DNA of 41,214 nt, taken from contig JAEUMZ010000117.1 in the NCBI GenBank assembly GCA_016790765.1, positions 1-41,214 of the forward strand, in the 5' to 3' direction. Of the stretch, positions 16,470 to 26,690 are shown one piece after another; within the stretch, counting starts at the first letter, position 1, and each line of letters starts with the position of its first letter. A model generated the notes under the pieces. That model was not told the DNA's origin. It ran no database searches and saw only the letters and a list, made by a program, of their open reading frames with translations. This DNA comes from Betaproteobacteria bacterium (GTDB lineage: Bacteria > Pseudomonadota > Gammaproteobacteria > Burkholderiales > Usitatibacteraceae). Both the position numbers and the translations under genes were made by a program.

Positions 16470-17198
16470 ATGCGGCCCTCAGCCCTTGAATTCCGTCCCC
16501 GTTGGGTTCCAACGCTGGCCACGCTCCTGGTGATGGCGGTCACCGGCTATCTGGGGCAGTGGCAGCAGGGGCGCGCGGAGGAAAAGCGGCAGCTGCAAGC
16601 TGAAAACGAGTCCCGCGGCCGCTTGGGTCCGATTCAGCTCAACAAGACCAGTCGTGCCTCGGAACTCCGGTTCCGCGCGGCGCGCGCCGTCGGGCGCTGG
16701 CATGCGTCGGGCCCGGTGTTTGTCGACAATCGCGTGCATGGCGGCCGCGCCGGCTTCTACGTCTTGGCGCCCCTCGAACTCCAGGACGGCGGCTTGGTGC
16801 TGGTGCAGCGCGGTTGGATCGCACGCGATGCGTCCTACCCGAAGGCACCTGCCTATGCCGCACCGCAGGGGACCGTACACGTGACCGGGCGCCTCGATGT
16901 GCCGAGCGCGCGATTTGTCGAGTGGACCACGGTTCCGGCCCAAGGCAATGTCTGGCAAAACCTCACCCCCGAGCGTTTTCGATCGGCCACCGGACTGGAC
17001 GTGCTGCCCTTCCTCCTGGTGGAGGATCCGTCACCTGCAAACCTGGCGCACGTCGCGGTGGAACCTGCTGCGCGCGCCGGAAAGCATGTCGAGTACATGT
17101 GGACCTGGTACGCGCTCTGCATGACCGCACTCGTGCTGTGGGTGATGATGAACCTCAGGCTACCCGCCACCCGGGTTTCGCGCGCGGACGAATCATGA
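16470..17198 (+). CDS. SURF1 family oxidase assembly protein
   Basis: A 242-residue heme A-handling assembly factor (SURF1/Shy1). There is one helix at each end: VPTLATLLVMAVTGYLGQWQ and WYALCMTALVLWVMMNLR. In between are family motifs: LGQWQQGRAEEKR, the FYVLAPLELQDGGLVLVQRGW stretch, and the GxG-like VEYMWTWYALC just before the second helix. ATG at 16470 was chosen as it starts the basic lead into the first helix. The stop overlaps the next gene by ATGA. Confidence 0.93.
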   Translation: MRPSALEFRPRWVPTLATLLVMAVTGYLGQWQQGRAEEKRQLQAENESRGRLGPIQLNKTSRASELRFRAARAVGRWHASGPVFVDNRVHGGRAGFYVLAPLELQDGGLVLVQRGWIARDASYPKAPAYAAPQGTVHVTGRLDVPSARFVEWTTVPAQGNVWQNLTPERFRSATGLDVLPFLLVEDPSPANLAHVAVEPAARAGKHVEYMWTWYALCMTALVLWVMMNLRLPATRVSRADES

Positions 17199-17761
17199 GC
17201 CCCAAGACCAAACTGGCCGCGCTCCTCGCGTTGTTCATCCTCCCGACGCTGGCATCGTTCGCCGTGTTCTATTGGTTTCCGCCGGCCTCGTCCGCCAACT
17301 ACGGGACCTTGATCGTCCCCGCCTTGCCGCTGCCCAAGGAGGCCTGGGCACGCATCGATGGCCAGCCGGGCGAGCCCGCAACCGCATTGGCCGGCAGATG
17401 GCTGCTGGTGACGCGCGTGAGCGGCCCCTGTGCCGAGGCTTGCCGCGCGCGCCTGCATGCCATGAAGCAGGCACGCCTGATCCTCGGCCGGGAACAGGAT
17501 CGCGTGGTGCGTGTCGTACTCGCCGAGGACGGCGCGCCTCCCGCCGCGGACGTCGTCCAGGCCTTTGCGGGCACGGTGTGGATCGACGCACGAAGCAGCG
17601 CATGGAAGACCATGCTGCCTGGCGGCGGGGATGCGAATGTTGACCGGATCTATGGCGTCGATCCGCTCCGCAACGCGTTCATCTACTATGGCGCAGATGC
17701 CGACATCCAGCGCCTGGCCAAGGACCTGAAGAAGGTTCTCAAGGCCTCCCAGATCGGCTAG
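17195..17761 (+). CDS. SCO-like membrane-anchored protein with CxxxC but no distal His
   Basis: A 188-residue protein with one N-terminal helix (LAALLALFILPTLASFAVFYWF). The rest resembles a thioredoxin-fold SCO domain: GRWLLVTRVSGPCAEACRARL carries Cys79 and Cys83 in the CxxxC spacing used by SCO for copper. Its C-terminal IYGVDPLRNAFIYYGADAD aligns with [12 protein letters not shown] in the true SCO encoded at 19760-20347, but the copper-binding His is replaced by Pro157. It sits between SURF1 (ATGA overlap) and ctaA. A redox rather than copper-carrying role is possible; this is inference. Confidence 0.75.
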   Translation: MSPKTKLAALLALFILPTLASFAVFYWFPPASSANYGTLIVPALPLPKEAWARIDGQPGEPATALAGRWLLVTRVSGPCAEACRARLHAMKQARLILGREQDRVVRVVLAEDGAPPAADVVQAFAGTVWIDARSSAWKTMLPGGGDANVDRIYGVDPLRNAFIYYGADADIQRLAKDLKKVLKASQIG

Positions 17762-17772
17762 GTGCGTGACCC

Positions 17773-18852
17773 ATGGGCATGACAGGATTGGAACGCAGCG
17801 CCATCGGCCTCCTCGTGCTGGCGCTCATTGTCCTGGCCATCTGGTGGGTTGGCCGCGACCGCGTGCGCTACACCGGGCTGATTCGCGTCACGGCCGTCCT
17901 GACCTTTGTCCTCATCGTGCTGGGGGCGTTCGTGCGCTTGTCCGATGCGGGACTCGGATGCCCGGACTGGCCCGGATGCTATGGAAACCTGACGCCCGCG
18001 CATTCGCTCGACGACATCCGCGCCGCGGAGGCCGCACAGCCTGGCGGCCCGGTGTCCGTGGCCAAGGCATGGAAGGAGATGATCCACCGTTACCTGGCAA
18101 TGTTGGTCGGGTCCCTGATCGCGGCCATCACGGTCGCGTCGATCCGGAATCGGCAGGACTGGCAGCAAGGCGTGGTGCTGCCCGTCGTGTTGTCCCTGGC
18201 CGTGGTCTTTCAGGCAGCATTGGGGGCCTGGACCGTCACGTTGCTGCTCAAGCCCGCGATCGTCACTGCGCATTTGCTCGGCGGTGTGATGCTCCTGGGC
18301 CTGCTGGTCTGGTTGTGGAGCCGGCAGCCGGCAGCCGGACCAGCCGCCGCCGCTATAATCAGTCGGCCGGGATTGCGCGCGTTTGCGGGGGTCGCCCTCC
18401 TGGTCGTGCTGGTCCAGATCACGCTCGGTGGCTGGGTTAGCACCAATTACGCGGCATTGGCGTGTGCCGACCTGCCGAAATGTCATGGGGCCTGGATGCC
18501 GGCCATGGACTTTGCCAATGCCTTTCATGTCGTCCGGCCGTTGGGCGTCGGTCCCAACGGGGACCTTTTGACGCATGAGGCGCTCACCGCAATCCATTGG
18601 GCCCATCGCGTGGGGGCGTTGTTGACATTGTCCGTCGTTGGCCTGTTCGGGATGAGCCTGCGCAGGCAGGCGGCGTCGCGCGGTGTCGCGCACACCCTGC
18701 TCGGATTGTTGGTGCTGCAAATTGTCCTGGGCCTGCTGAACGTGGCCTGGAGCCTGCCGCTGGCCGTGGCCGTGATGCACAATGGCGTCGCCGCGCTGCT
18801 GTTTTCCTTTCTGCTGCTCATCAACCTGCGCCTCGCGAAAGGTGTGGCCTGA
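17773..18852 (+). CDS. ctaA: Heme A synthase CtaA/COX15
   Basis: Integral membrane enzyme that oxidises the C8 methyl of heme O to give heme A; 359 residues, about eight helices. Features include [23 protein letters not shown] (the Cys-rich substrate loop), [45 protein letters not shown] and the C-terminal [13 protein letters not shown] with heme-ligand histidines. It follows the SCO-like gene by 11 nt and precedes ctaB by 2 nt. ATG at 17779 is an alternative start. Confidence 0.95.
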   Translation: MGMTGLERSAIGLLVLALIVLAIWWVGRDRVRYTGLIRVTAVLTFVLIVLGAFVRLSDAGLGCPDWPGCYGNLTPAHSLDDIRAAEAAQPGGPVSVAKAWKEMIHRYLAMLVGSLIAAITVASIRNRQDWQQGVVLPVVLSLAVVFQAALGAWTVTLLLKPAIVTAHLLGGVMLLGLLVWLWSRQPAAGPAAAAIISRPGLRAFAGVALLVVLVQITLGGWVSTNYAALACADLPKCHGAWMPAMDFANAFHVVRPLGVGPNGDLLTHEALTAIHWAHRVGALLTLSVVGLFGMSLRRQAASRGVAHTLLGLLVLQIVLGLLNVAWSLPLAVAVMHNGVAALLFSFLLLINLRLAKGVA

Positions 18853-18854
18853 CC

Positions 18855-19763
18855 ATGGTGCAAGAGGCCGCATTCCCGGTGGCGCGCGGCATCCTGCTGC
18901 AGTTCCTGCAGCTGACCAAGCCGCGTGTGAACATGCTGATCGTGTTCACGGCCATCATCGGCATGATGCTGGCATATCCGGCTGGCCTGCCCTGGGACGC
19001 CGCGCGCATGTTGTTTGCCACGGTGGGCATCGCGCTGGTGGCCGGCGCGGCCGCGGCGATCAACTGCCTGGTGGAGGAGCAGATCGACCGCCGCATGGCG
19101 CGCACGCGCGCCCGACCGACCGTGGCCGGCACGATCTCGCCTGCGCAAGTCCTGGTGTTGGCCTGTTTCGTGGGTGGGGCAGGCTTGTTCGTCTTGCATC
19201 GGGAGGTCAACGCCTTGACGATGTGGCTCACGCTGGCGACGTTCATCGGCTACGCAATCATCTACACGCTGATCCTGAAGCCGGCCACGCCGCAGAACAT
19301 CGTCATTGGCGGCGCGTCCGGCGCCATGCCGCCGGTGCTCGGCTGGGCGGCGGTCACCGGCGAGGTCACCGCCCAGTCGATGCTGTTGTTCCTGATCATC
19401 TTTGCGTGGACCCCGCCGCATTTCTGGGCACTGGCGCTGTTTCGCCGCAAGGAGTACGCCCATGCAGGCGTGCCGATGCTGCCGGTCACGCACGGCGAGT
19501 CCTTCACGCAGCTGCAGGTCCTGCTGTACACGCTGATCCTCCTGGCGTGCACGCTGCTGCCGGTGGCCATCGGCATGAGCGGCTGGATCTACCTGGCGGC
19601 CGCCCTGGTGCTCAATGCGGTCTTTGTCTGGCTGGCGGTGCAGCTGTTTCGCCGCTACAGCGACGCGCTGGCCAAGCGTACCTTCAACTACTCGATCCTG
19701 TATCTGTCCCTGCTGTTCGCCGCGCTGCTGGTGGACCACTACGCAGGGTGGGCCCTGCGATGA
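18855..19763 (+). CDS. ctaB: Protoheme IX farnesyltransferase (heme O synthase)
   Basis: UbiA-type prenyltransferase that adds a farnesyl group to heme B; 302 residues, about nine helices. The prenyl-diphosphate and Mg2+ region is [21 protein letters not shown], and the second conserved segment is [27 protein letters not shown]. ctaB and ctaA act in sequence to make heme A for CoxA. The stop overlaps the SCO gene start by ATGA. Confidence 0.96.
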   Translation: MVQEAAFPVARGILLQFLQLTKPRVNMLIVFTAIIGMMLAYPAGLPWDAARMLFATVGIALVAGAAAAINCLVEEQIDRRMARTRARPTVAGTISPAQVLVLACFVGGAGLFVLHREVNALTMWLTLATFIGYAIIYTLILKPATPQNIVIGGASGAMPPVLGWAAVTGEVTAQSMLLFLIIFAWTPPHFWALALFRRKEYAHAGVPMLPVTHGESFTQLQVLLYTLILLACTLLPVAIGMSGWIYLAAALVLNAVFVWLAVQLFRRYSDALAKRTFNYSILYLSLLFAALLVDHYAGWALR

Positions 19764-20347
19764 GGCGCGCCGTCCTGATCGCTGCGGGCCTTTGCGCGGT
19801 GGCGTTGATCGCCTGCGAACGTCCCGTGTCGTTTCATTCCGTCGATGTCACGGGCATCCAGGGATACGGCAACGATTTCCGCCTGACCGACCATACCGGC
19901 AAGGCGCGCAGCATGGCCGACTATCGCGGCAAGGCCGTGCTGATGTTCTTTGGATTCGCACAGTGCCCGGACGTTTGCCCCACCACGCTGGCCGACCTGA
20001 AGAAAGTGATGACCAAACTCGGCCCCGATGCGGAGCGCTTCCAGGTGTTGTTCGTCACCGTCGATCCGGCGCGCGATACGCAGGACGTGCTGGCCCAGTA
20101 CGTGACGTCCTTCCACCCGTCGTTCGTCGCCTTGCGTGGTGACCGCATGGCAACGGAGCGAGTAACGCGCGACTTCAAGATCGTGGCGCAACTGCAGGAA
20201 GGACAGACGCCGGAGACCTACACCGTCAATCACTCCGCCAATTCGCTGGTGTTCGATGCGCAGGGCCGCCTGCGCCTGATCGTCAGTTACGGCATGGACG
20301 TCGACAAGCTGGCGTCCGACATTCAACTTCTCATTAAGGGCAAATGA
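19760..20347 (+). CDS. SCO1/SenC family copper chaperone (lipoprotein)
   Basis: A 195-residue SCO protein that metallates or reduces the CuA site of subunit II. A lipobox (VALIAC) near residue 19 suggests lipid anchoring. The copper site is complete: Cys69 and Cys73 in [15 protein letters not shown] and His158 in [12 protein letters not shown]. It overlaps ctaB upstream and the RidA-family gene downstream (both ATGA), so it is very likely co-translated with them. Confidence 0.95.
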   Translation: MRRAVLIAAGLCAVALIACERPVSFHSVDVTGIQGYGNDFRLTDHTGKARSMADYRGKAVLMFFGFAQCPDVCPTTLADLKKVMTKLGPDAERFQVLFVTVDPARDTQDVLAQYVTSFHPSFVALRGDRMATERVTRDFKIVAQLQEGQTPETYTVNHSANSLVFDAQGRLRLIVSYGMDVDKLASDIQLLIKGK

Positions 20348-20700
20348 CCATGGGCGTGCAACGCTTCCACGTCGGCAAACGGCTATCCGAGATGGCCATC
20401 CACAATGGCACCGTGTATTTGGCCGGCCAGGTGGCGGACGATCCCTCGTCCGACATCACCGTGCAGACCACGCAGGTGCTGGCCGCGATCGACCGCCTGC
20501 TGGCGGAAGCGGAGACCGACAAGACCCGCATCCTGTCCACCACGATCTACATCGCCACGATGGCCGATTTTCCGGCCATGAACGCGGTATGGGATGCCTG
20601 GGTGCCACAGGGACAGACGCCGCCGCGCGCGACCGTGGAAGCCCGGCTCGCCAACCCCGGGTACAAGGTGGAAATCCAAGTCATTGCCGCGCTTCCCTAG
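20344..20700 (+). CDS. RidA family protein (YjgF-like)
   Basis: A 118-residue member of the RidA/YjgF/UK114 superfamily. Visible family features are NGTVYLAGQVADD, the helix VLAAIDRLLAEAETDKTRILSTT and the C-terminal PPRATVEARLANPGYKVEIQVIA with the Arg that binds the carboxylate in active 2-iminopropanoate deaminases. RidA proteins hydrolyse reactive enamines/imines from PLP enzymes. It overlaps the SCO gene by ATGA, though no link with oxidase assembly is known to me. Confidence 0.9.
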   Translation: MTMGVQRFHVGKRLSEMAIHNGTVYLAGQVADDPSSDITVQTTQVLAAIDRLLAEAETDKTRILSTTIYIATMADFPAMNAVWDAWVPQGQTPPRATVEARLANPGYKVEIQVIAALP

Positions 20701-20719
20701 GCGGGAGAGCGAAAGTCCG

Positions 20720-20769
20720 GGACTGGTGCGGTGTTTGGGGCAAAATCGCCCGGAGACCGGCGCCAGTCC
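20720..20769. terminator. Possible two-way terminator between ridA and folE
   Basis: Outer arms GGACTGGTGC (20720-20729) and GCGCCAGTCC (20760-20769) pair at 9 of 10 positions, with an inner GGGC/GCCC stem. A short T run follows on each side (GTTTTG on the plus strand). It lies in the 89-nt gap between converging genes. Confidence 0.4.
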
Positions 20770-20789
20770 TGGAGTTTTGCAGGTGGCAA

Positions 20790-21515
20790 CTAGCCGTGCT
20801 TGCGGTGCAAGAGCGACAGGAATTCGCGTCGCAGGTTCGAGTCCTTGAGGAACGAACCGCGCATCACACTGTTGGTCATGCGCGAGTCCGCATCCTTGAC
20901 GCCGCGCCAATGCATGCAGAAATGGTCGGCCTCGATCACGATGGCGATGCCGTCGGGCTTGACGCGTTCCTCGATCACGTTGGCCAGCTGCACCGCCGCC
21001 TCCTCCTGGATCTGCGGACGGCTCATCACCCAGTCGCAGATGCGCGAGTACTTCGACAATCCGATCAGGTTCGAGCTCTCGTTGGGCATGATGCCGATCC
21101 ACACCTTGCCGATGATGGGGCAAAGGTGGTGCGAACACGCGCTGCGCGCGGTGATCGGGCCGACGATCAGCAGCTCGTTGAGTTTCTCCACGTTGGGAAA
21201 CTCGGTCAACGGCGGAATCGGCAGGTAGCGGCCCTTGAACACCTCGGTGACGAACATCTTCGCCACGCGACGCGCCGTTTCCTGCGTGTTGTGGTCCCCC
21301 GTGGTGTCGATCACCAGCGAATTGAGCAACTCCTTGATGCGGCCTTCGACCTCGGACTGCAGCTCATCGAGTTCGCCGTCCTTGAGGAAGTCGGCAATAT
21401 TGTCGTTGGCGTGGAAGCGCTGGTTGGCGCGGACGAGTCGCGAGCGCACGCGCACCGAGGCCGGCAGATCGGCCTCATCGTCGGTGCGAAACAGCGGGGT
21501 GGGGGTGGGTTTCAT
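20790..21515 (-). CDS. folE: GTP cyclohydrolase I FolE
   Basis: Zinc enzyme converting GTP to dihydroneopterin triphosphate, the first step of folate synthesis; 241 residues. The zinc and active-site residues are visible in SACSHHLCPIIGKVWIGIMP (Cys, His-His) and in HFCMHWRGVKD (second Cys and His). NESSNLIGLSKYSRI is also diagnostic. It is a little longer than E. coli FolE at the N-terminus, as seen in related betaproteobacteria. Confidence 0.96.
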   Translation of the reverse strand: MKPTPTPLFRTDDEADLPASVRVRSRLVRANQRFHANDNIADFLKDGELDELQSEVEGRIKELLNSLVIDTTGDHNTQETARRVAKMFVTEVFKGRYLPIPPLTEFPNVEKLNELLIVGPITARSACSHHLCPIIGKVWIGIMPNESSNLIGLSKYSRICDWVMSRPQIQEEAAVQLANVIEERVKPDGIAIVIEADHFCMHWRGVKDADSRMTNSVMRGSFLKDSNLRREFLSLLHRKHG

Positions 21516-21592
21516 GGCGAGGCGCAGTCGGGAATGAAACCCAGTTTACCGCGCGAGGCAAAGCCGCGCGGTGGTCCTGGCGCAGGGCGCGC

Positions 21593-22459
<867 letters not shown>

Positions 22460-22504
22460 GGCCTTTTCCTTTTCGTAATTCCCATTTGTAGGGACAACTG
22501 CAGT

Positions 22505-22531
22505 TTAGCACTCTGCGCATGAGAGTGCTAA
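22505..22531. promoter_or_regulatory. CIRCE operator (HrcA binding site) upstream of rpoH
   Basis: Exact match to the CIRCE consensus: TTAGCACTC (22505-22513), 9-nt spacer, GAGTGCTAA (22523-22531). It ends 45 nt before the rpoH ATG and overlaps the possible promoter, where the HrcA repressor would block transcription. Confidence 0.92.
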
Positions 22532-22546
22532 CAGGTCGAAAAGTTC
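22520..22546 (-). promoter_or_regulatory. Candidate sigma-E-type promoter of rpoH
   Basis: On the minus strand: GAACTT (22546-22541), 16-nt spacer, TCTCA (22524-22520). This resembles the envelope-stress sigma-E pattern GAACTT-N16-TCtgA. Its -10 lies inside the CIRCE element. The other 114 nt up to the ftsX stop show lower GC but no further clear signal. Confidence 0.4.
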
Positions 22547-22660
22547 ATCCAAAGGGCCGCCAGTGCTGTCCGGCCAAACGGCTTGGCGCTAGCCTCCACG
22601 ACCAGGTTTTTAGAACCCTATTGATAGCCAATGGATACATCTACTGTAAGTGCACACCAA

Positions 22661-23560
22661 CTAATCTGTTGCGCGCAGATGGCGAGCCGCAGACACCCAG
22701 GCACCCAGCCAACCCATGATGCCCGCCAGAGCAGACACGGCGATCAAGGCGGGCAAGTCCGGCTGGATCATTTCGAAGCCACCATAGCTCGCCGTCAATT
22801 GCCGAACTTCCGCAGCGATAGAGCGCATGACGGCAAGGGTGATGCCGCCGGCCAACAGTCCGGCCAGCGTGCCCTGTATCGCGCCGTGGTAGAGCAGGGG
22901 CCGGCGAACGTAAGCCTGTGAGGCGCCAATCAGGCGGCAAACCTGGATTTCATCGCGCTGGGAGAGGATTTGCAGGCGAGTCGTGTTGCCGATCACGAAC
23001 AGCACCGCCACCCCCAGGGCTGCGGACACGGCCCACGCCAGCGACTGCAGCAGCACCGATGCGCGCCGAATGCGCTCCGCCCACTCGAAATCCATGGACA
23101 CGTCCTCGACGGCCGGCTGCGACGCCAGAAACCCCTTGAGCGCCGCCAACTCCGACGGTTCGCGGTTCTCCAGGCGCAGCACGAGCGCATGCGGCAAAGG
23201 ATTGGTGTCCAGCGCGGCCAGAAGCTCGGACAGGTGGCCCACCTTGCGCAGGTCCAGTAGTGCCTGCTCGCGAGACACGAAGCGTACCGTCGCAACGCCC
23301 GGCTGGCCGCGCAGCAGCTTTTCAAGCGCGCGTCCGGCGGCCTCGTCCGCACCGGCCTTGAGGTAAACATTGGCCACCGGGTCCGTCGCCAGGCGACTGG
23401 CCGCCTGACGCGCACTTTCAACCAGGGACACCAACAACAAGGGCAGGGTGATTGCCCCGGCGATCACGACCACTGACAGGCAGGTGCCCCACGCATCGTC
23501 GCGCAGGCGTTGCAGCGCGCGGCGCGCGGCCACGACGTGGGCGCGGAGCCACCGGTTCAT
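22661..23560 (-). CDS. ftsX: Cell division protein FtsX
   Basis: Membrane partner of FtsE; together they control peptidoglycan hydrolases at the division site. 299 residues with four helices: one N-terminal (TCLSVVVIAGAITLPLLLVS), then three after a periplasmic domain (AWAVSAALGVAVLFVIGNTT, LAGLLAGGITLAVM, LIAVSALAGIMGWLGAWVS). The segment TRLQILSQRDEIQVCRLIGAS is typical. ATG at 23560 overlaps the ftsE stop (ATGA); the in-frame ATG at 23599 lies inside ftsE. Confidence 0.95.
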   Translation of the reverse strand: MNRWLRAHVVAARRALQRLRDDAWGTCLSVVVIAGAITLPLLLVSLVESARQAASRLATDPVANVYLKAGADEAAGRALEKLLRGQPGVATVRFVSREQALLDLRKVGHLSELLAALDTNPLPHALVLRLENREPSELAALKGFLASQPAVEDVSMDFEWAERIRRASVLLQSLAWAVSAALGVAVLFVIGNTTRLQILSQRDEIQVCRLIGASQAYVRRPLLYHGAIQGTLAGLLAGGITLAVMRSIAAEVRQLTASYGGFEMIQPDLPALIAVSALAGIMGWLGAWVSAARHLRATD

Positions 23561-24210
23561 GGGCACAGCCGTCCCTGATCGAGGGTTACAACGCGGCACC
23601 CTAGCGCCGCCATCTCCTGTGCGTTGTGCGTGGAGACCACAATGGTCACCCCGACCTGGTTGAAAGAGCGGAACAACCCGCCGATCGCCGCCGCATACTC
23701 GGCGTCCAGTCCGCCGGTTGGCTCATCCGCGATGACGATTGCCGGGCGATGCACGATGGCGCGCGCAATGCACAAGCGCTGTTGTTCGCCCCCCGACAGC
23801 GTCACCGGCGCTGCGCGCTCGCGGTCGAGCAGGCCCACCTTGTCGAGTGCGGCCCGAACGCGGCTCGCCGTTTCGCTGCGCGGAACCCCGGCAATCTCCA
23901 GCGGCAGGGCCACGTTCTCGCCCACGCTGCGCGAGAACAGGATCTTGTGATCCTGGAAGACCAGCCCGAGGTTGCGGCGCAAGGCCGCCAAACCGGCCTC
24001 CCGCAGCCGGCCGACATTCTGGCCGTTGACCAGCACGTCACCCTGCGTGGCGCGCTCGATGCCGGCCATCAGGCGCAGCAGGGTCGATTTTCCGGCACCC
24101 GAGCGGCCCGTGACGGCCACCAGGTCGCCCTTGGCCACCTTCAGGCTCACTCCGCGCAACGCCTCGAATCCATTGGCGTGGCGCTTGTGGACCGCGCGCA
24201 GTTCGATCAT
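23557..24210 (-). CDS. ftsE: Cell division ATP-binding protein FtsE
   Basis: ABC-type ATPase, 217 residues. Walker A GRSGAGKST, Q-loop LGLVFQDHKILFSRSV, signature LSGGEQQR, Walker B IVIADEPTGGLD and switch His in STHNAQEM are all present. It begins MIELRAVHKRH at 24210, overlapping the ftsY stop by ATGA, so ftsY, ftsE and ftsX form a tightly coupled operon. Confidence 0.96.
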   Translation of the reverse strand: MIELRAVHKRHANGFEALRGVSLKVAKGDLVAVTGRSGAGKSTLLRLMAGIERATQGDVLVNGQNVGRLREAGLAALRRNLGLVFQDHKILFSRSVGENVALPLEIAGVPRSETASRVRAALDKVGLLDRERAAPVTLSGGEQQRLCIARAIVHRPAIVIADEPTGGLDAEYAAAIGGLFRSFNQVGVTIVVSTHNAQEMAALGCRVVTLDQGRLCP

Positions 24211-25196
24211 GCGGGCGCAGCAAACAACGCGGCGGCAAATTCCTCCGCACAAAACGGGCGCAAATCGTCGAGGCCTTCCCCCACGCCGATGAATCGCACG
24301 GGAATGACGGGCTGCCGGGCGGCCTCGCGTTCGATCGCCAGACCCGCCAGCATGCCGCCCTTGGCCGTTCCGTCGAGCTTAGTGACGATCAGCCCGGTCA
24401 GTCCGAGTGCCGCATCGAATGACTTGATCTGCGCCAGCGCGTTCTGTCCCGTGTTGGCATCCAGCACCAGGAGCACTTCGTCGGGGGCTGCCGCATCGGC
24501 CTTGGCAATCACCCGTTTCACCTTCTTGATTTCCTCCATCAAATGCAGCTGGGTCGGCAACCGTCCGGCCGTGTCGGCGATGACCACGTCGATGCCGCGC
24601 GCGGTGGCGGCCTGCACGGAGTCAAACATCACCGCACCGGCGTCCGCCCCTTGCTGTGCAATGACCGCCACATTGTTTCGATCGCCCCAAGCCTTCAATT
24701 GCTCGCGCGCGGCAGCACGAAACGTGTCGCCCGCCGCCAGCAGGACGCTCTTGCCGTTGGACTGGAAGTACTTGGCGAGCTTGCCAATCGTCGTCGTCTT
24801 CCCGGCGCCGTTGACCCCGGCGACCATGATCACGAAAGGCTTGCGCCCGATGTTCAGGGGCTGTTCCAGGGGCGCGAGGAGTCCTGCCATGGCGCGCTGG
24901 AACTCTTGCTGCAGCGCGGCGGCATCCTCGATGCGCTTGTCGCGGGCAATGATGCGCAGGCGCTCGATCAGCAACGATGTGGCCTTGACGCCAACGTCGG
25001 CGCCGATCAATGCCGCCTCCAGATCGTCGAAAAAGGACTCGTCGATCTTCGAACCCGGCGCAAACAAGGTCGAAACGTCGGTATTGAGGAACTCGCGCGT
25101 CTTGGCCAGGCCGGTCCGCAGCCGTGCTAGCCAGCCGGGACTCGAAGGCGCGCCGCTGTCGGATGCGGTGGGACGGGTGGAGGAGCGGCCGAGCAC
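24207..25196 (-). CDS. ftsY: Signal recognition particle receptor FtsY
   Basis: SRP-receptor GTPase targeting ribosomes to the membrane; 329 residues. The NG domain contains GVNGAGKTTTIGKLAKYF (P-loop), DTAGR and TKLDGTAKGG. The N-terminal A domain is short (about 25 residues before GWLARLRTGLAKTREFL) compared with the long acidic domain of E. coli. The start is GTG at 25196. It is divergent from rsmD, with 26 nt between starts. Confidence 0.96.
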   Translation of the reverse strand: MLGRSSTRPTASDSGAPSSPGWLARLRTGLAKTREFLNTDVSTLFAPGSKIDESFFDDLEAALIGADVGVKATSLLIERLRIIARDKRIEDAAALQQEFQRAMAGLLAPLEQPLNIGRKPFVIMVAGVNGAGKTTTIGKLAKYFQSNGKSVLLAAGDTFRAAAREQLKAWGDRNNVAVIAQQGADAGAVMFDSVQAATARGIDVVIADTAGRLPTQLHLMEEIKKVKRVIAKADAAAPDEVLLVLDANTGQNALAQIKSFDAALGLTGLIVTKLDGTAKGGMLAGLAIEREAARQPVIPVRFIGVGEGLDDLRPFCAEEFAAALFAAPA

Positions 25197-25222
25197 GGGG
25201 CAAACTTTGCGAGAATGAGGGA

Positions 25223-26677
<1,455 letters not shown>

Positions 26678-26690
26678 CGGCGCGCACCAT

